Positions 1 to 8,326 are shown, counted from the first letter of the stretch. The stretch is 64,000 bases of DNA from Streptomyces sp. NRRL WC-3605 (GCF_001509795.1 NZ_LLZN01000091.1:319064-383063); one strand, 5' to 3'. The notes: generated by a model not told the origin, from the letters alone. A program made the numbers and translations.

Positions 1-62
1 TTGAGGACCTCTACCGGGCCGAAGGACTTGTGGACGCCCTCGGCCTTGACCATGGCGGTCAT
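1..62 (-). CDS. Amino acid ABC transporter ATP-binding protein (N-terminal fragment)
   Basis: Only the first 20 or so codons lie in the window; the gene runs off the left edge. The visible start reads MTAMVKAEGVHKSFGPVEVL, the usual opening of a GlnQ/HisP-type ATPase (first strand followed by the KSFG turn). Its ATG overlaps the stop of the upstream permease in an ATGA arrangement, so the two are probably translationally coupled. By context it energises import of a polar amino acid together with the two genes to its right. The Walker motifs lie outside the window, so the family call rests on this opening and on the neighbours. Confidence 0.8.
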   Translation of the reverse strand, partial: MTAMVKAEGVHKSFGPVEVL

Positions 63-1003
63 GCGGTGCCTCCCGTCGACGCGGAGCGGTTGGACAGGGA
101 CAGCAGGTTCGCCTTGATCTTCTGGAACGGCGTGGCCGGCAGCGACCGGCTCGAACCGCGCGCGTAGTAGCGCTCCAGGTAGTACTGGCCGATGCTGAAG
201 ACCGAGGTCAGCAGCAGGTACCAGGCGGCCGCGAGGAACAGCATCTCGGCCGGTGCACCGGAGGTCTGGCCGATGTCCTGGGCCGCCCGGAACAGCTCGG
301 GGTACTGGACGACCGAGACCAGCGAGGTCGTCTTCAGCATGTTGATGACCTCGTTGCCCGTGGGCGGCACGATCACGCGCATGGCCTGCGGGATGACGAT
401 GCGGCGCAGCGTCTTGACGTGGCTCATGCCGAGCGCGTGCGAGGCCTCCGTCTGGCCCTCGTCGACCGCGAGCAGACCGGCGCGGCAGATCTCCGCCATG
501 TACGCCGCCTCGTTGAGGCCGAGACCCAGCAGCGCCGTCAGGAACGGCGTCATGAAGTCCGACCACTCGTTCTTGTAGAACGGGCCGAGGTTGATGTACT
601 CGAAGACCAGGCCGAGGTTGAACCAGACGATGAGCTGGACCAGGACCGGGGTGCCGCGGAAGAACCAGATGTAGAACCACGCGATGGACGAGGTCACGGG
701 GTTCTTGGACAGGCGCATCACGGCGAGCAGGACGCCGCCGATGATGCCGATCGCCATGGACAGGATCGTCAGCAGCAGGGTCCTGCCGACGCCGTCGAGG
801 ATGCGGTCGTCGAAGAAGTAGTCCGGGATCGCACCCCAGTTGATCTTGCCCTGGGAGAAGGCGTAGACGATCGCGCCGAAGAGGGCGAGCGCCACGACGG
901 CGGAGACGTACCGTCCGTAGTGGCGGACCGGGATGGCCTTGATGGCCTCCGGACCGGCCGGCGGGGTGTCCGCCGGCCCGTCCTTCTTGTCGATGTCAGT
1001 CAC
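59..1003 (-). CDS. Polar amino acid ABC transporter permease
   Basis: This 314-residue inner-membrane permease is of the HisM/GlnP type. A cytoplasmic head of about 30 residues precedes the first membrane helix, and several more helices follow. The EAA loop that docks the ATPase is visible around EASHALGMSHVKTLRRIVIP. A stretch reading FRGTPVLVQLIVWFN is typical of amino acid permeases that act as homodimers or with one partner. It sits between the lipoprotein gene, 35 bases upstream, and the ATPase gene, which it overlaps by four bases, so the three form one operon. The amino acid carried cannot be told from sequence; glutamate or another polar amino acid is a guess. Confidence 0.92.
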   Translation of the reverse strand: MTDIDKKDGPADTPPAGPEAIKAIPVRHYGRYVSAVVALALFGAIVYAFSQGKINWGAIPDYFFDDRILDGVGRTLLLTILSMAIGIIGGVLLAVMRLSKNPVTSSIAWFYIWFFRGTPVLVQLIVWFNLGLVFEYINLGPFYKNEWSDFMTPFLTALLGLGLNEAAYMAEICRAGLLAVDEGQTEASHALGMSHVKTLRRIVIPQAMRVIVPPTGNEVINMLKTTSLVSVVQYPELFRAAQDIGQTSGAPAEMLFLAAAWYLLLTSVFSIGQYYLERYYARGSSRSLPATPFQKIKANLLSLSNRSASTGGTA

Positions 1004-1038
1004 AGGTGTTGCCTTTCAGTGCCCGCGGTCCGGCGCGG

Positions 1039-1992
1039 TCACTTGCCGCCGTTGACGGTGGCTTCCTTCACCGCACCGTCCTCGACGCCCCACTTCTTGA
1101 TGATCTTGTCGTACTCGCCGTTCTCGATGATCGCCTCGAGGGCGGCCTTGAGGGCGTCCCGCAGCTGGGTGTTGTTCTTGGCGACCGCGATGCCGTACGG
1201 GGCGGCCTCGACCTGCTCACCGACCAGCTGGAAGTCGTTGCCGCCGCCGGAGGTCTTCACGGCGTACGCGGCGACGGGGAAGTCGGACGAGCCGGCGGCG
1301 GCGCCACCGGCGCGCAGGCGGGTCTGGGCCTGCTGGTCGTTGTCGAAGGCCTCGATGGTGATGGTCTTGCCACCGGAGCACTTCTTGGCCTCGGCCTTGG
1401 CCAGGTCCTCGGAGACCGTGCCGCGCTGCACGACGATCTTCTTGCCGCACAGGTCCGACCAGGTCTTGATGTCGGTGTTCTTGCCCTTCTGGGTGTAGAT
1501 CGAGACGCCGGCCGTGAAGTAGTCGACGAAGTCGACGCCCTCACCGACCTTCTTGCCGGTGTCCGAGTCGATGCCCTCCTGGCGGTCCTTGGTGTCCGTC
1601 ATCGCCGACATCGCGACGTCGTAGCGCTTCGAGCGCAGACCGGTGATGAGGCTGTCGAAGGTGCCGTTCTCGAACTGGAAGGTCACGCCGAGCTGCTTGC
1701 CCATGGCGGCGGCCAGGTCGGGGTCGATGCCGACCGTCTTGCCGGAGTCGTCCTTGAACTCGACCGGGGCGTAGGCGATGTCCGAGCCGACCTTGATGAC
1801 GCCCTTGTCGCGGATCGCCTGCGGCAGCTTGTCGGCGAGCGGCGCCGCGCTCTTCGAGCCCGAGCTCTCCGAGTTGCTGTCGGTCTGGTCACCGCAACCG
1901 GTGAGAATCAGTGCGCCTGCGACCGCGATCGAGCCGACCACTGCCAACCGGGAGCGAGCGGCGGTCGTACGACGGGTGGTGCGTGCGGTCAT
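1039..1992 (-). CDS. Amino acid ABC transporter substrate-binding lipoprotein
   Basis: The product is 317 residues with an Arg-rich n-region, a hydrophobic helix and a lipobox ILTGC, whose cysteine at residue 33 would be lipid-modified. The mature part is a family 3 periplasmic-type binding protein: it opens with GVIKVGSDIAYAPVEFKDD and has the matching GIDPDLAAAMGKQLG segment. It captures an amino acid outside the membrane and delivers it to the permease encoded just downstream. It is the first gene of the leftward transporter operon. The ATG start is well supported because it gives a normal signal peptide. Confidence 0.94.
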   Translation of the reverse strand: MTARTTRRTTAARSRLAVVGSIAVAGALILTGCGDQTDSNSESSGSKSAAPLADKLPQAIRDKGVIKVGSDIAYAPVEFKDDSGKTVGIDPDLAAAMGKQLGVTFQFENGTFDSLITGLRSKRYDVAMSAMTDTKDRQEGIDSDTGKKVGEGVDFVDYFTAGVSIYTQKGKNTDIKTWSDLCGKKIVVQRGTVSEDLAKAEAKKCSGGKTITIEAFDNDQQAQTRLRAGGAAAGSSDFPVAAYAVKTSGGGNDFQLVGEQVEAAPYGIAVAKNNTQLRDALKAALEAIIENGEYDKIIKKWGVEDGAVKEATVNGGK

Positions 1993-2654
1993 GGTGGGTT
2001 CCTCCGGCGGATGGGTGGAGTTGCCGATGGGGCGGGCGCCTGCCGGTGGACCGGCAGGGGCCTGGGGTACTCAGGTCGACGAGAGCACACGCCTTCGAGT
2101 GTCGCGACCCTGTGTGATTACGGCATCTTGCCATTCGGACTGGGCCATTCAGGGCGCCCGCCATGTCAAAATCGGATAACGGGTTACCCTCGAACCGCCG
2201 CAGGCCGGTCCACCCGGACCGCACCTCTTGCGGGAATCCTTCCTTCCGGCCGGAAGATCTTCGGTGTTTCACGGGACAGGGATCAGTCGCATGCGGGGTA
2301 CGTGAGGGTCATCGACCTTTCATGATGTTTGGTGATGATTGTCCGCCCATTTCGGCACGATTCACACCGGTGGCGTCCTCATGTCGTGTCCGATTCGTAT
2401 CCATGGGTGAGGAAGTCTCCCCATGCGTCATGTGATCTTGCACGTATTGGACTCGTCGCGGCGCGGTCCGTCCGGTAAGAAGGTTCTTTACACCCCTCAT
2501 CCGGGGCTTCAGGGCGCGTGTGCGGCGCGCCCGTCGCGTATGGGCCGTACGTCGTACGTCGTACGTATCAACGAGCAGGGCCATGCGCGTCCCCGCCCAC
2601 TTCTCACCAGGAGTGGTCCCACCCTCAACCAGAACACCTAAGGGGTCAGACAAA
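1993..2654. promoter_or_regulatory. Divergent intergenic region, transporter operon / malic enzyme
   Basis: These 662 bases separate the leftward transporter genes from the rightward malic enzyme gene and must hold both promoters. I see no convincing gene. Small ORFs here on both strands lack ribosome sites and family-like sequence. The AT-richest part is about 2300-2360. A dyad reading GGATAACGGGTTACCC lies near 2175-2190 on the transporter side, and a tandem 7-base repeat lies on the malic enzyme side (separate entry). Confidence 0.5.
2547..2567 (+). repeat. Three tandem 7-bp repeats GTACGTC/GTACGTC/GTACGTA
   Basis: Three head-to-tail copies of GTACGTM sit about 90 bases before the malic enzyme start. 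Because TACGTCGTA-type strings are nearly self-complementary, the block also forms short palindromes. It could be a regulator site for malic enzyme or only a simple-sequence slip; the sequence alone does not decide. Confidence 0.45.
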
Positions 2655-3878
2655 GTGGCAGCGGAGATCGTCAATCCTCGCAGCGGGGGCAATACCGATC
2701 AGGACGGCGGGGTCGAGCCCCTCGATTCCTTCGATCCGGCATTCGCCCTGCACCGCGGCGGCAAGATGGCCGTGCAGGCCACCGTGCCGATCCGTGACAA
2801 GGACGACCTGTCCCTGGCGTACACGCCCGGCGTCGCGAAAGTGTGCAGCGCGATCGCCGAGCAGCCGGACCTTGTCAACGACTACACGTGGAAGTCGTCC
2901 GTCGTCGCCGTCGTGACCGACGGCACGGCCGTGCTGGGGCTCGGTGACATCGGCCCCGAAGCCTCCCTCCCGGTGATGGAGGGCAAGGCGATCCTGTTCA
3001 AGCAGTTCGGCGGCGTCGACGCGGTCCCGATCGCCCTCGACTGCACCGGCGTCGACGAGATCGTCGAGACCGTGGTGCGCCTCGCCCCGTCCTTCGGCGG
3101 GGTGAACCTGGAGGACATCTCGGCGCCCCGGTGCTTCGAGATCGAGCGCAAGCTGCAGGAGCGGCTCGACATCCCGGTCTTCCACGACGACCAGCACGGC
3201 ACGGCCGTCGTCACGCTGGCCGCCCTGCGCAACGCGGCGCGGCTGACCGGCAAGGGGCTCGCGGACCTGCGGGCCGTCATCTCCGGCGCCGGCGCGGCCG
3301 GGGTCGCCATCGCCCGGATGCTGGTCGAGGCCGGCATCGGCGATGTCGCGGTGGCCGACCGCAAGGGCGTCGTGTCGGCCGACCGGACCGACCTGACGGA
3401 CGTCAAGCGGGAGGTGGCCGGGTTCACCAACAAGGCCGGCCTCACCGGTTCGCTGGAGTCGGCGCTGGCCGGCGCGGACGTCTTCATCGGCGTCTCCGGC
3501 GGCACGGTGCCCGAGGAGGCCGTCGCCTCCATGGCGGAGGGCGCGTTCGTGTTCGCCATGGCCAACCCGAACCCCGAGGTGCACCCGGAGGTCGCGCACA
3601 AGTACGCGGCGGTCGTCGCCACCGGCCGGTCGGACTTCCCCAACCAGATCAACAACGTGCTGGCCTTCCCGGGCATCTTCGCCGGGGCGCTCCAGGTGCG
3701 GGCCTCCCGCATCACCGAGGGCATGAAGATCGCCGCCGCCGAGGCGCTCGCCGGTGTCGTCGGTGACGACCTCGCCGCCGACTACGTGATCCCGTCCCCG
3801 TTCGACGAGCGGGTGGCCCCCGCGGTCACCGCGGCCGTCGCCGCCGCCGCGCGCGCCGAGGGCGTCGCGCGCCGCTGA
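2655..3878 (+). CDS. NAD(P)-dependent malic enzyme (oxaloacetate-decarboxylating)
   Basis: This cytosolic enzyme of 407 residues converts malate to pyruvate and CO2 with reduction of NAD(P). The N-terminal malic domain shows YTPGVAKVC and GLGDIGP and the metal/substrate segment FHDDQHGTA. The Rossmann half has SGAGAAGVAIARML and ANPNPEV. It is the short form, without the phosphotransacetylase-like tail of E. coli MaeB. I chose the GTG at 2655 because an AGGGG ribosome site precedes it and because the longer reading adds 45 unrelated residues. Whether it prefers NAD or NADP is not clear. A strong terminator hairpin follows the stop. Confidence 0.95.
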   Translation: MAAEIVNPRSGGNTDQDGGVEPLDSFDPAFALHRGGKMAVQATVPIRDKDDLSLAYTPGVAKVCSAIAEQPDLVNDYTWKSSVVAVVTDGTAVLGLGDIGPEASLPVMEGKAILFKQFGGVDAVPIALDCTGVDEIVETVVRLAPSFGGVNLEDISAPRCFEIERKLQERLDIPVFHDDQHGTAVVTLAALRNAARLTGKGLADLRAVISGAGAAGVAIARMLVEAGIGDVAVADRKGVVSADRTDLTDVKREVAGFTNKAGLTGSLESALAGADVFIGVSGGTVPEEAVASMAEGAFVFAMANPNPEVHPEVAHKYAAVVATGRSDFPNQINNVLAFPGIFAGALQVRASRITEGMKIAAAEALAGVVGDDLAADYVIPSPFDERVAPAVTAAVAAAARAEGVARR

Positions 3879-3894
3879 CCCGGACGTCACGAGG

Positions 3895-3926
3895 ACGGCC
3901 CCGCCCGGCTCCCCGGGCGGGGCCGT
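3895..3926 (+). terminator. Hairpin terminator after malic enzyme
   Basis: A perfect 14-base-pair stem (ACGGCCCCGCCCGG paired with its complement) with a CTCC loop starts 16 bases after the stop. No T-run follows, which is normal for Streptomyces terminators. Confidence 0.85.
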
Positions 3927-4146
3927 TCCATGCGCTCCGCCGGTTCGTGCCCTCTCTTCACCCGCCCGTTTCTCACCCGCCGCCTGGCCCGTCCGGGTGG
4001 GCGGGGAGGGCGGGTCCGGCGTGTCGCGCGGAGGCGGCCCCGGAGGTGCGGAACGCCCGGCGGGGCGCTCCGCGGCTTGGCAAGAGGGCGTGTCTCACAG
4101 CGCCCCACCGTTCCGCCGGCCGGGCGCGGAGCCTATCGTCAAGGTC

Positions 4147-5109
4147 ATGTTCGCCGTCTACGCCGCCCGAATCGACCGCGACCAGCCGCTCTCCGGCCTG
4201 GAGTTGGGGGACCGCCCGGCCCCCGAGGCCCGCCCCGGCTGGAGCACCATCGACGTCAGGGCCGCCTCCCTGAACCATCACGACCTGTGGTCCCTGCGGG
4301 GCGTGGGCCTCCCCGAGGAACGGCTGCCGATGATCCTCGGCTGCGACGCCGCGGGCGTCGACGAGGACGGCAACGAGGTCGTCCTGCACTCCGTCATCGG
4401 CCAGAGCGGGCACGGGGTCGGCCCCCGGGAGCCCCGGTCCATCCTCACCGAGCGGTACCAGGGCACCTTCGCCGAGCGGGTCGCCGTCCCGACGTGGAAC
4501 GTCCTGCCCAAGCCCAAGGAGCTCTCCTTCGAGGAGGCCGCCTGCCTGCCCACCGCCTGGCTGACGGCGTACCGGATGCTCTTCACCAACGCCGGTGTGC
4601 GGCCCGGGGACTCGGTGCTGGTGCAGGGGGCGGGCGGCGGTGTCGCCACGGCCGCCATCGTCCTCGGCAAGGCGGCGGGGCTGCGTGTCTTCGCCACCAG
4701 CCGGGACGAGGCCAAGCGCAAGCGCGCCCTGGAGCTCGGCGCGGTCGAGGCCGTGGAGTCGGGGGCCCGGCTGCCGCAGCGGGTGGACGCCGTGATCGAG
4801 ACAGTCGGCGCCGCCACCTGGTCGCACTCCGTGAAGTCGCTCAAGCCCGGCGGCACGCTGGTCATCTCAGGTGCCACCAGCGGCGACCGACCCTCGCACG
4901 CCGAGCTCACCCGGATCTTCTTCCTGGAGCTGAAGGTCGTCGGCTCCACCATGGGCACGAAGGACGAGCTGGAGGACCTGCTGTCCTTCTGCGCCGCGAC
5001 CGGGGTGCGCCCGGTGATCGACGAGGTGCTGCCGATGGACCGGGCCCGTGAGGGCTTCGAGCGGATGGCGTCCGGCGAGCAGTTCGGGAAGATCGTGCTC
5101 ACCAACTGA
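4147..5109 (+). CDS. Quinone oxidoreductase-like medium-chain dehydrogenase
   Basis: The 320-residue product belongs to the MDR superfamily of NADPH-dependent reductases. A GroES-like domain fills roughly residues 1-125, and a Rossmann domain begins at the nucleotide loop GAGGGVA (161-167), followed by GLRVFATSRDEAKRKRALELGA. No cluster of structural-zinc cysteines is visible, which favours the quinone/enone reductase branch over alcohol dehydrogenases. The ATG at 4147 gives the standard N-terminus. It stands alone, with terminators before and after. Substrate unknown. Confidence 0.85.
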   Translation: MFAVYAARIDRDQPLSGLELGDRPAPEARPGWSTIDVRAASLNHHDLWSLRGVGLPEERLPMILGCDAAGVDEDGNEVVLHSVIGQSGHGVGPREPRSILTERYQGTFAERVAVPTWNVLPKPKELSFEEAACLPTAWLTAYRMLFTNAGVRPGDSVLVQGAGGGVATAAIVLGKAAGLRVFATSRDEAKRKRALELGAVEAVESGARLPQRVDAVIETVGAATWSHSVKSLKPGGTLVISGATSGDRPSHAELTRIFFLELKVVGSTMGTKDELEDLLSFCAATGVRPVIDEVLPMDRAREGFERMASGEQFGKIVLTN

Positions 5110-5130
5110 CCTCACGCGTGATGCCGTGCA

Positions 5131-5161
5131 CGGCGGGTCCGGACCTGGTCCGGGCCCGCCG
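5131..5161 (+). terminator. Hairpin terminator after the oxidoreductase
   Basis: CGGCGGGTCCGGAC pairs with GTCCGGGCCCGCCG (one G-T wobble) around a CTG loop, 22 bases after the oxidoreductase stop. Confidence 0.8.
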
Positions 5162-5185
5162 TTCGCGTTCTCGCACACCCAGGCG

Positions 5186-5231
5186 TGTCAACTGGGGTTG
5201 ACATGACGAGGTCTGTCAACCAGCATTGACG
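5186..5231 (+). promoter_or_regulatory. Doubled operator TGTCAA-N6-TTGACA upstream of HTH/Clp-N genes
   Basis: Two copies of a dyad lie directly before the HTH start. The first is TGTCAA (5186-5191), six bases, TTGACA (5198-5203), a perfect inverted repeat. The second is TGTCAA (5214-5219), six bases, TTGACG (5226-5231), with one mismatch. They are 28 bases apart start to start, near three helical turns. The second ends two bases before the ATG. The likely reader is the HTH protein encoded downstream (inference). Confidence 0.7.
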
Positions 5232-5233
5232 CC

Positions 5234-5443
5234 ATGACCGAGGCAACGGATCTCGCCGAGCGGGCGGGAGATCGCGATCCACGTGTGGGCCTGCGGGCCG
5301 TCGCGGCACTCCGCCGGCTGCTGGAGCAGCTGGAGGCGGTGCAGGTGCGCAGCGCGCGCAACCAAGGGTGGTCGTGGCAGGAGATCGCCGCGGAACTCGG
5401 GGTCAGCAGGCAGGCCGTGCACAAGAAATACGGGAGGCGTTGA
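5234..5443 (+). CDS. Small helix-turn-helix protein
   Basis: The 69-residue protein has a basic C-terminal helix-turn-helix, NQGWSWQEIAAELGVSRQAV, of the kind found in sigma-70 region 4 and related one-domain regulators. The first 40 residues look helical and may dimerise. Its stop overlaps the start of the Clp-N gene (TGATG), so the two are coupled. The doubled palindrome just upstream is probably its own binding site, which would make the operon autoregulated. Stress or protein quality control is suggested by the partner; no target is known from sequence. Confidence 0.85.
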   Translation: MTEATDLAERAGDRDPRVGLRAVAALRRLLEQLEAVQVRSARNQGWSWQEIAAELGVSRQAVHKKYGRR

Positions 5444-6006
5444 TGTTCGAGCGGTTCACGAAGGACGCCCGTGCGGTGGTGACGGGCGCGGTGGAGCATG
5501 CCGGGCGGGACGAGGCGCCGACGGTCGGCGCCGAGCATCTGCTGCTCGCACTGCTGGACCGCGAAGGCAGCCGGGCCTCGTTCGCCCTGGCGGCACTCGG
5601 CGGCGGGGAGTGGGTCGACTCCGTACGCCAGGCCCTCGACGACGCCCGGCGGCGGGGCGGGCTGTCGCAGGCCGAGACCGAGGCCCTCTCCGGGCTCGGG
5701 ATCGACGTCACGGAGATCGTCGCCCGGGTCGAGGAGGCGCACGGCGTCGGCGCGCTCGCCGGAAACCGCCGGAGCGGGACCGGGTGGTCCGGGCACCGCC
5801 CGTTCAGCAAGGAGGCCAAGGACGTGCTGACCCGGTCGCTGCGCATGGCCGTCGCCCGCCGGGACCGGCACATCGGCGACGAGCATCTTCTGCTGGCCCT
5901 CACCAGCCGCCCCGGCGTACCCGCCGAGGCCCTCGCGGACCACGGGGTCACCCATGAGTCCGTCACCCGGGTGCTGTACGGCGGCCCGGAGGCCAAGGCC
6001 GGCTGA
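5443..6006 (+). CDS. Clp N-domain protein without ATPase module
   Basis: The 187 residues hold two Clp-N repeats. The first opens MFERFTKDARAVVTGAVEHA with VGAEHLLLALLD; the second has FSKEAKDVLTRSLRMAVARR with IGDEHLLLALTSRPG. There is no Walker motif and no AAA+ module, so it is not a ClpC/ClpA ATPase. By family knowledge the N-domain binds adaptors or substrates, so this may act as a free adaptor, decoy or sensor. GGGAGG before the ATG at 5443 is a clear ribosome site. It is coupled to the HTH gene upstream. Confidence 0.88.
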   Translation: MFERFTKDARAVVTGAVEHAGRDEAPTVGAEHLLLALLDREGSRASFALAALGGGEWVDSVRQALDDARRRGGLSQAETEALSGLGIDVTEIVARVEEAHGVGALAGNRRSGTGWSGHRPFSKEAKDVLTRSLRMAVARRDRHIGDEHLLLALTSRPGVPAEALADHGVTHESVTRVLYGGPEAKAG

Positions 6007-6144
6007 CGAGCCGCCACCGGCCGGGCGCAGGCGAGGCCGGGTCCAGGCGAGGCCCGGCTCGGGCGAGACCCGGCACGCGGAGGACGGGCGCACGAGCGGT
6101 GGTGCGTGAGAGGTGGGCGGCACGGCCGTACCGCCCCGGCTCCC

Positions 6145-7242
6145 TCAGGGCTTGGGCGCCCGCAGCAGTGCCCCGATGTGGGCCGCCGCCGTCGACAAGT
6201 GGCGGCGCACGTCCCGGAACTGATCCGGCGTCACGCCGTGGTCGCGGGCCGCGTCGCGGATGTCGTCGCGGAAGCGGTCGAGCAGCCGGTCCAGGTCGCG
6301 GACCGGGTCGCCGCTGCCGGCCTCATGGGACCAGGACGGCTCGTAGCCGGCCGGGAAGTCCTCCGGGGTCTCGGAGTACTCGGGGGGCCGTGTGTACTCG
6401 GCGGCGGGGGAGGGTCCGGCCGGGTCGGCACCGGCGGACGAGGCCCCTTGCGCGGCGGCGCCCTGCCGGCCGAAGCCGAAGTCCCGGCCGAACCCCTTGC
6501 CGTGGTCCTTCCCGAAGTCGCCGAACTCCTTGGCCAGTTCCGTCAGGCCCTCGCGCAGCCCCGTCGGCCAGTCGCCACGCGCGAAGTGGTCCTGCACCTG
6601 CTCCTGGACCCGGCGGGCGATGCGCTGGACCTCCTCCTGGGCCTGGGCCCGGGCGCGGTCCTGCGCCTCCTTGGCCTGGCGCCGGGCTCGCTGGGCCTCC
6701 TCGCGGGCGCGACGGCTCTCGTCCTTGGCGCGGCGGGCCTGCTCCTTCCATTCCTGCTTGGCCCGGCGCATCTCCTCCTTGGCGGCCCGCCACGCCTCCT
6801 TGTCGGTGACGTCCGTGTGGTCGTCGAAGGAGGTCTCCGGTCGGGAGCCGCCCTTGCGGGCCTCGGACGCGGCGGCCCGCATCTCGCGCCGCAGATCCCC
6901 GGCGGCGCCGCGCACGTCGGCCTGCATCTCGGCGGCCAGCTCGGCGACCGACTCGCGGATCTCCAGCTCCAGATCGGCCAGTTCACCGCTGCGGTCGGCC
7001 AGTTCGGCGCGGCCCGCGTCCGTGATGGCGTACACCTTGCGGCCGCCCTCGGTGGTGTGGGTGACCAGGCCCTCGGCCTCCAGCTTGGCCAGGCGCGGGT
7101 AGACGGTGCCGGCGGACGGCGCGTACAGCCCCTGGAAGCGCTCCTCCAGGAGGCGGATCACCTCGTAGCCGTGGCGGGGCGCCTCGTCCAGCAGCTTCAG
7201 CAGATACAGGCGGAGGCGGCCGTGGGCGAAGACGGGGGGCAT
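6145..7242 (-). CDS. PadR-family transcriptional regulator with long coiled-coil tail
   Basis: Residues 1-85 form a PadR winged helix (LKLLDEAPRHGYEVIRLLEE, then TVYPRLAKLEAEGLV and a GRKVYAITDAG wing). After it comes a very long, charged helical region rich in Arg, Glu, Lys and Ala, about residues 150-230, that should form a coiled coil, and a Gly/Pro-rich tail. The total of 365 residues is much longer than the usual 110-190. The ATG at 7242 is one base from the upstream DUF4097 stop, so they share an operon. It probably represses that operon through the repeats at 8288-8326 (inference). Confidence 0.88.
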   Translation of the reverse strand: MPPVFAHGRLRLYLLKLLDEAPRHGYEVIRLLEERFQGLYAPSAGTVYPRLAKLEAEGLVTHTTEGGRKVYAITDAGRAELADRSGELADLELEIRESVAELAAEMQADVRGAAGDLRREMRAAASEARKGGSRPETSFDDHTDVTDKEAWRAAKEEMRRAKQEWKEQARRAKDESRRAREEAQRARRQAKEAQDRARAQAQEEVQRIARRVQEQVQDHFARGDWPTGLREGLTELAKEFGDFGKDHGKGFGRDFGFGRQGAAAQGASSAGADPAGPSPAAEYTRPPEYSETPEDFPAGYEPSWSHEAGSGDPVRDLDRLLDRFRDDIRDAARDHGVTPDQFRDVRRHLSTAAAHIGALLRAPKP

Positions 7243-7243
7243 G

Positions 7244-8233
7244 TCAGAGCACCTTCTTGTCGGTCGTGCCGTCGGCCGGGCGGGGGGTGGGGGCGTCGGA
7301 CGGGGCGTCGCCCGGGCCGGAGGGGAAATTGTCCCCCGCTCCGCCCGCCGGGCCGTCCACCGGGCCGGGCGCCGCACCCGGGGTGGGGCCCGGCTCTGCG
7401 CCGGCGCGCCCCTCCCACGGCTCCTCGTCGCGTGGCGGGCGGCGCAGCAGGGCGATCGAGCCGGAGACCGTCGTCGCCCGGAGCTTGCCCGTGCCGGCCC
7501 CCAGCCGGCCGGTGATCTTGTGGGCGCCCCACTGGCCGCGCACCCGCAGGTCGTCGAAGGCGTTGGAGATGGTGCCGCTCGCGGTGTTGGCCTCGATGTC
7601 GGCGTCCGCCGGGGCGGGCAGCCGTATGGCGATCTCACCGGAGACGCTGGTCAGCCGGACGTCCGTCGGGCCCTCCGGGTCGAGGTCGACGATCATGGAC
7701 CCGCTGACGGAGTCCGCCTTCACCGACGAGCCGGCCCCCTCGACGACCGTCAGATCGCCGGAGACCGAGTTGAAGCGCAGGTCGCCGGTGACGGCCTGCG
7801 CCTCCAGGTTCCCCGAGACGGTGTCCGCGCGGACCGGGCCGGACAGGCCCACCAGCGTGGTGTCGCCGGTGACGCCCTTGATCGTGGACGGCCCCCGCAG
7901 CCCGGAGACGAACGCGTTGGCGCCGACGACGCCCACCTCGACGCGGGTGCCGGCCGGCACCGCCAGGGAGACCACCGCGCTGCGGCGCCAGCCCTTGCGG
8001 TCCAGCCACTTGAGGAAGCCCTTCCAGGGCAGGTCCTCGTACGCGACCGTCAGGGTGCCGCGCTGCTGCGTCACCACCAGGGGCGGGCCCTCCAGCTCGG
8101 ACACCTCCAGGCGGGCGGAACCTTCCTCCGTGCCCACGACGTTCACCGTTCCGTTGACGACGCGGACGTGCAGGTCGCGCACCGGCTCCTCGAAGGTGAG
8201 TTTCCTGGGCTCCGTGACGGACCACTCGGGCAT
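7244..8233 (-). CDS. DUF4097-family beta-helical protein
   Basis: This 329-residue protein is built of short repeated beta-strands such as GVTGDTTLVGLSGPVRADTVSGNLEAQ, the pattern of DUF4097/adhesin-like proteins. It opens MPEWSVTEPRKLTFEEPV with no signal peptide or membrane helix. The last 60 residues are Gly/Pro/Asp-rich and probably disordered. In Firmicutes and actinobacteria this family often sits with PadR regulators, as here; its biochemical role is not established, though a cell-envelope stress link is often proposed. It is the first gene of the leftward operon. Confidence 0.8.
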   Translation of the reverse strand: MPEWSVTEPRKLTFEEPVRDLHVRVVNGTVNVVGTEEGSARLEVSELEGPPLVVTQQRGTLTVAYEDLPWKGFLKWLDRKGWRRSAVVSLAVPAGTRVEVGVVGANAFVSGLRGPSTIKGVTGDTTLVGLSGPVRADTVSGNLEAQAVTGDLRFNSVSGDLTVVEGAGSSVKADSVSGSMIVDLDPEGPTDVRLTSVSGEIAIRLPAPADADIEANTASGTISNAFDDLRVRGQWGAHKITGRLGAGTGKLRATTVSGSIALLRRPPRDEEPWEGRAGAEPGPTPGAAPGPVDGPAGGAGDNFPSGPGDAPSDAPTPRPADGTTDKKVL

Positions 8234-8287
8234 GGTGCGGACCTCCTGGCTGACCGGGCGCGGCCCACGGGCCGGACCTGAACACGA

Positions 8288-8326
8288 CACGCCATATCGC
8301 GTCTTCCGTAAAACACGATATATCGC
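8288..8326 (-). promoter_or_regulatory. Repeat pair CACGATATATCGC / CACGCCATATCGC, probable PadR operator
   Basis: Two 13-base repeats matching at 11 positions lie at 8288-8300 and 8314-8326, 26 bases apart. The right copy contains the perfect palindrome CGATATATCG. They are in an AT-rich patch upstream of the DUF4097-padR operon start at 8233 and are the natural candidate for PadR autoregulation. Confidence 0.65.

Noticed and set aside
2309..2692. 127-codon minus-strand ORF between the transporter and malic enzyme
   Set aside because: It overlaps the malic enzyme start and has no family sequence or ribosome site.
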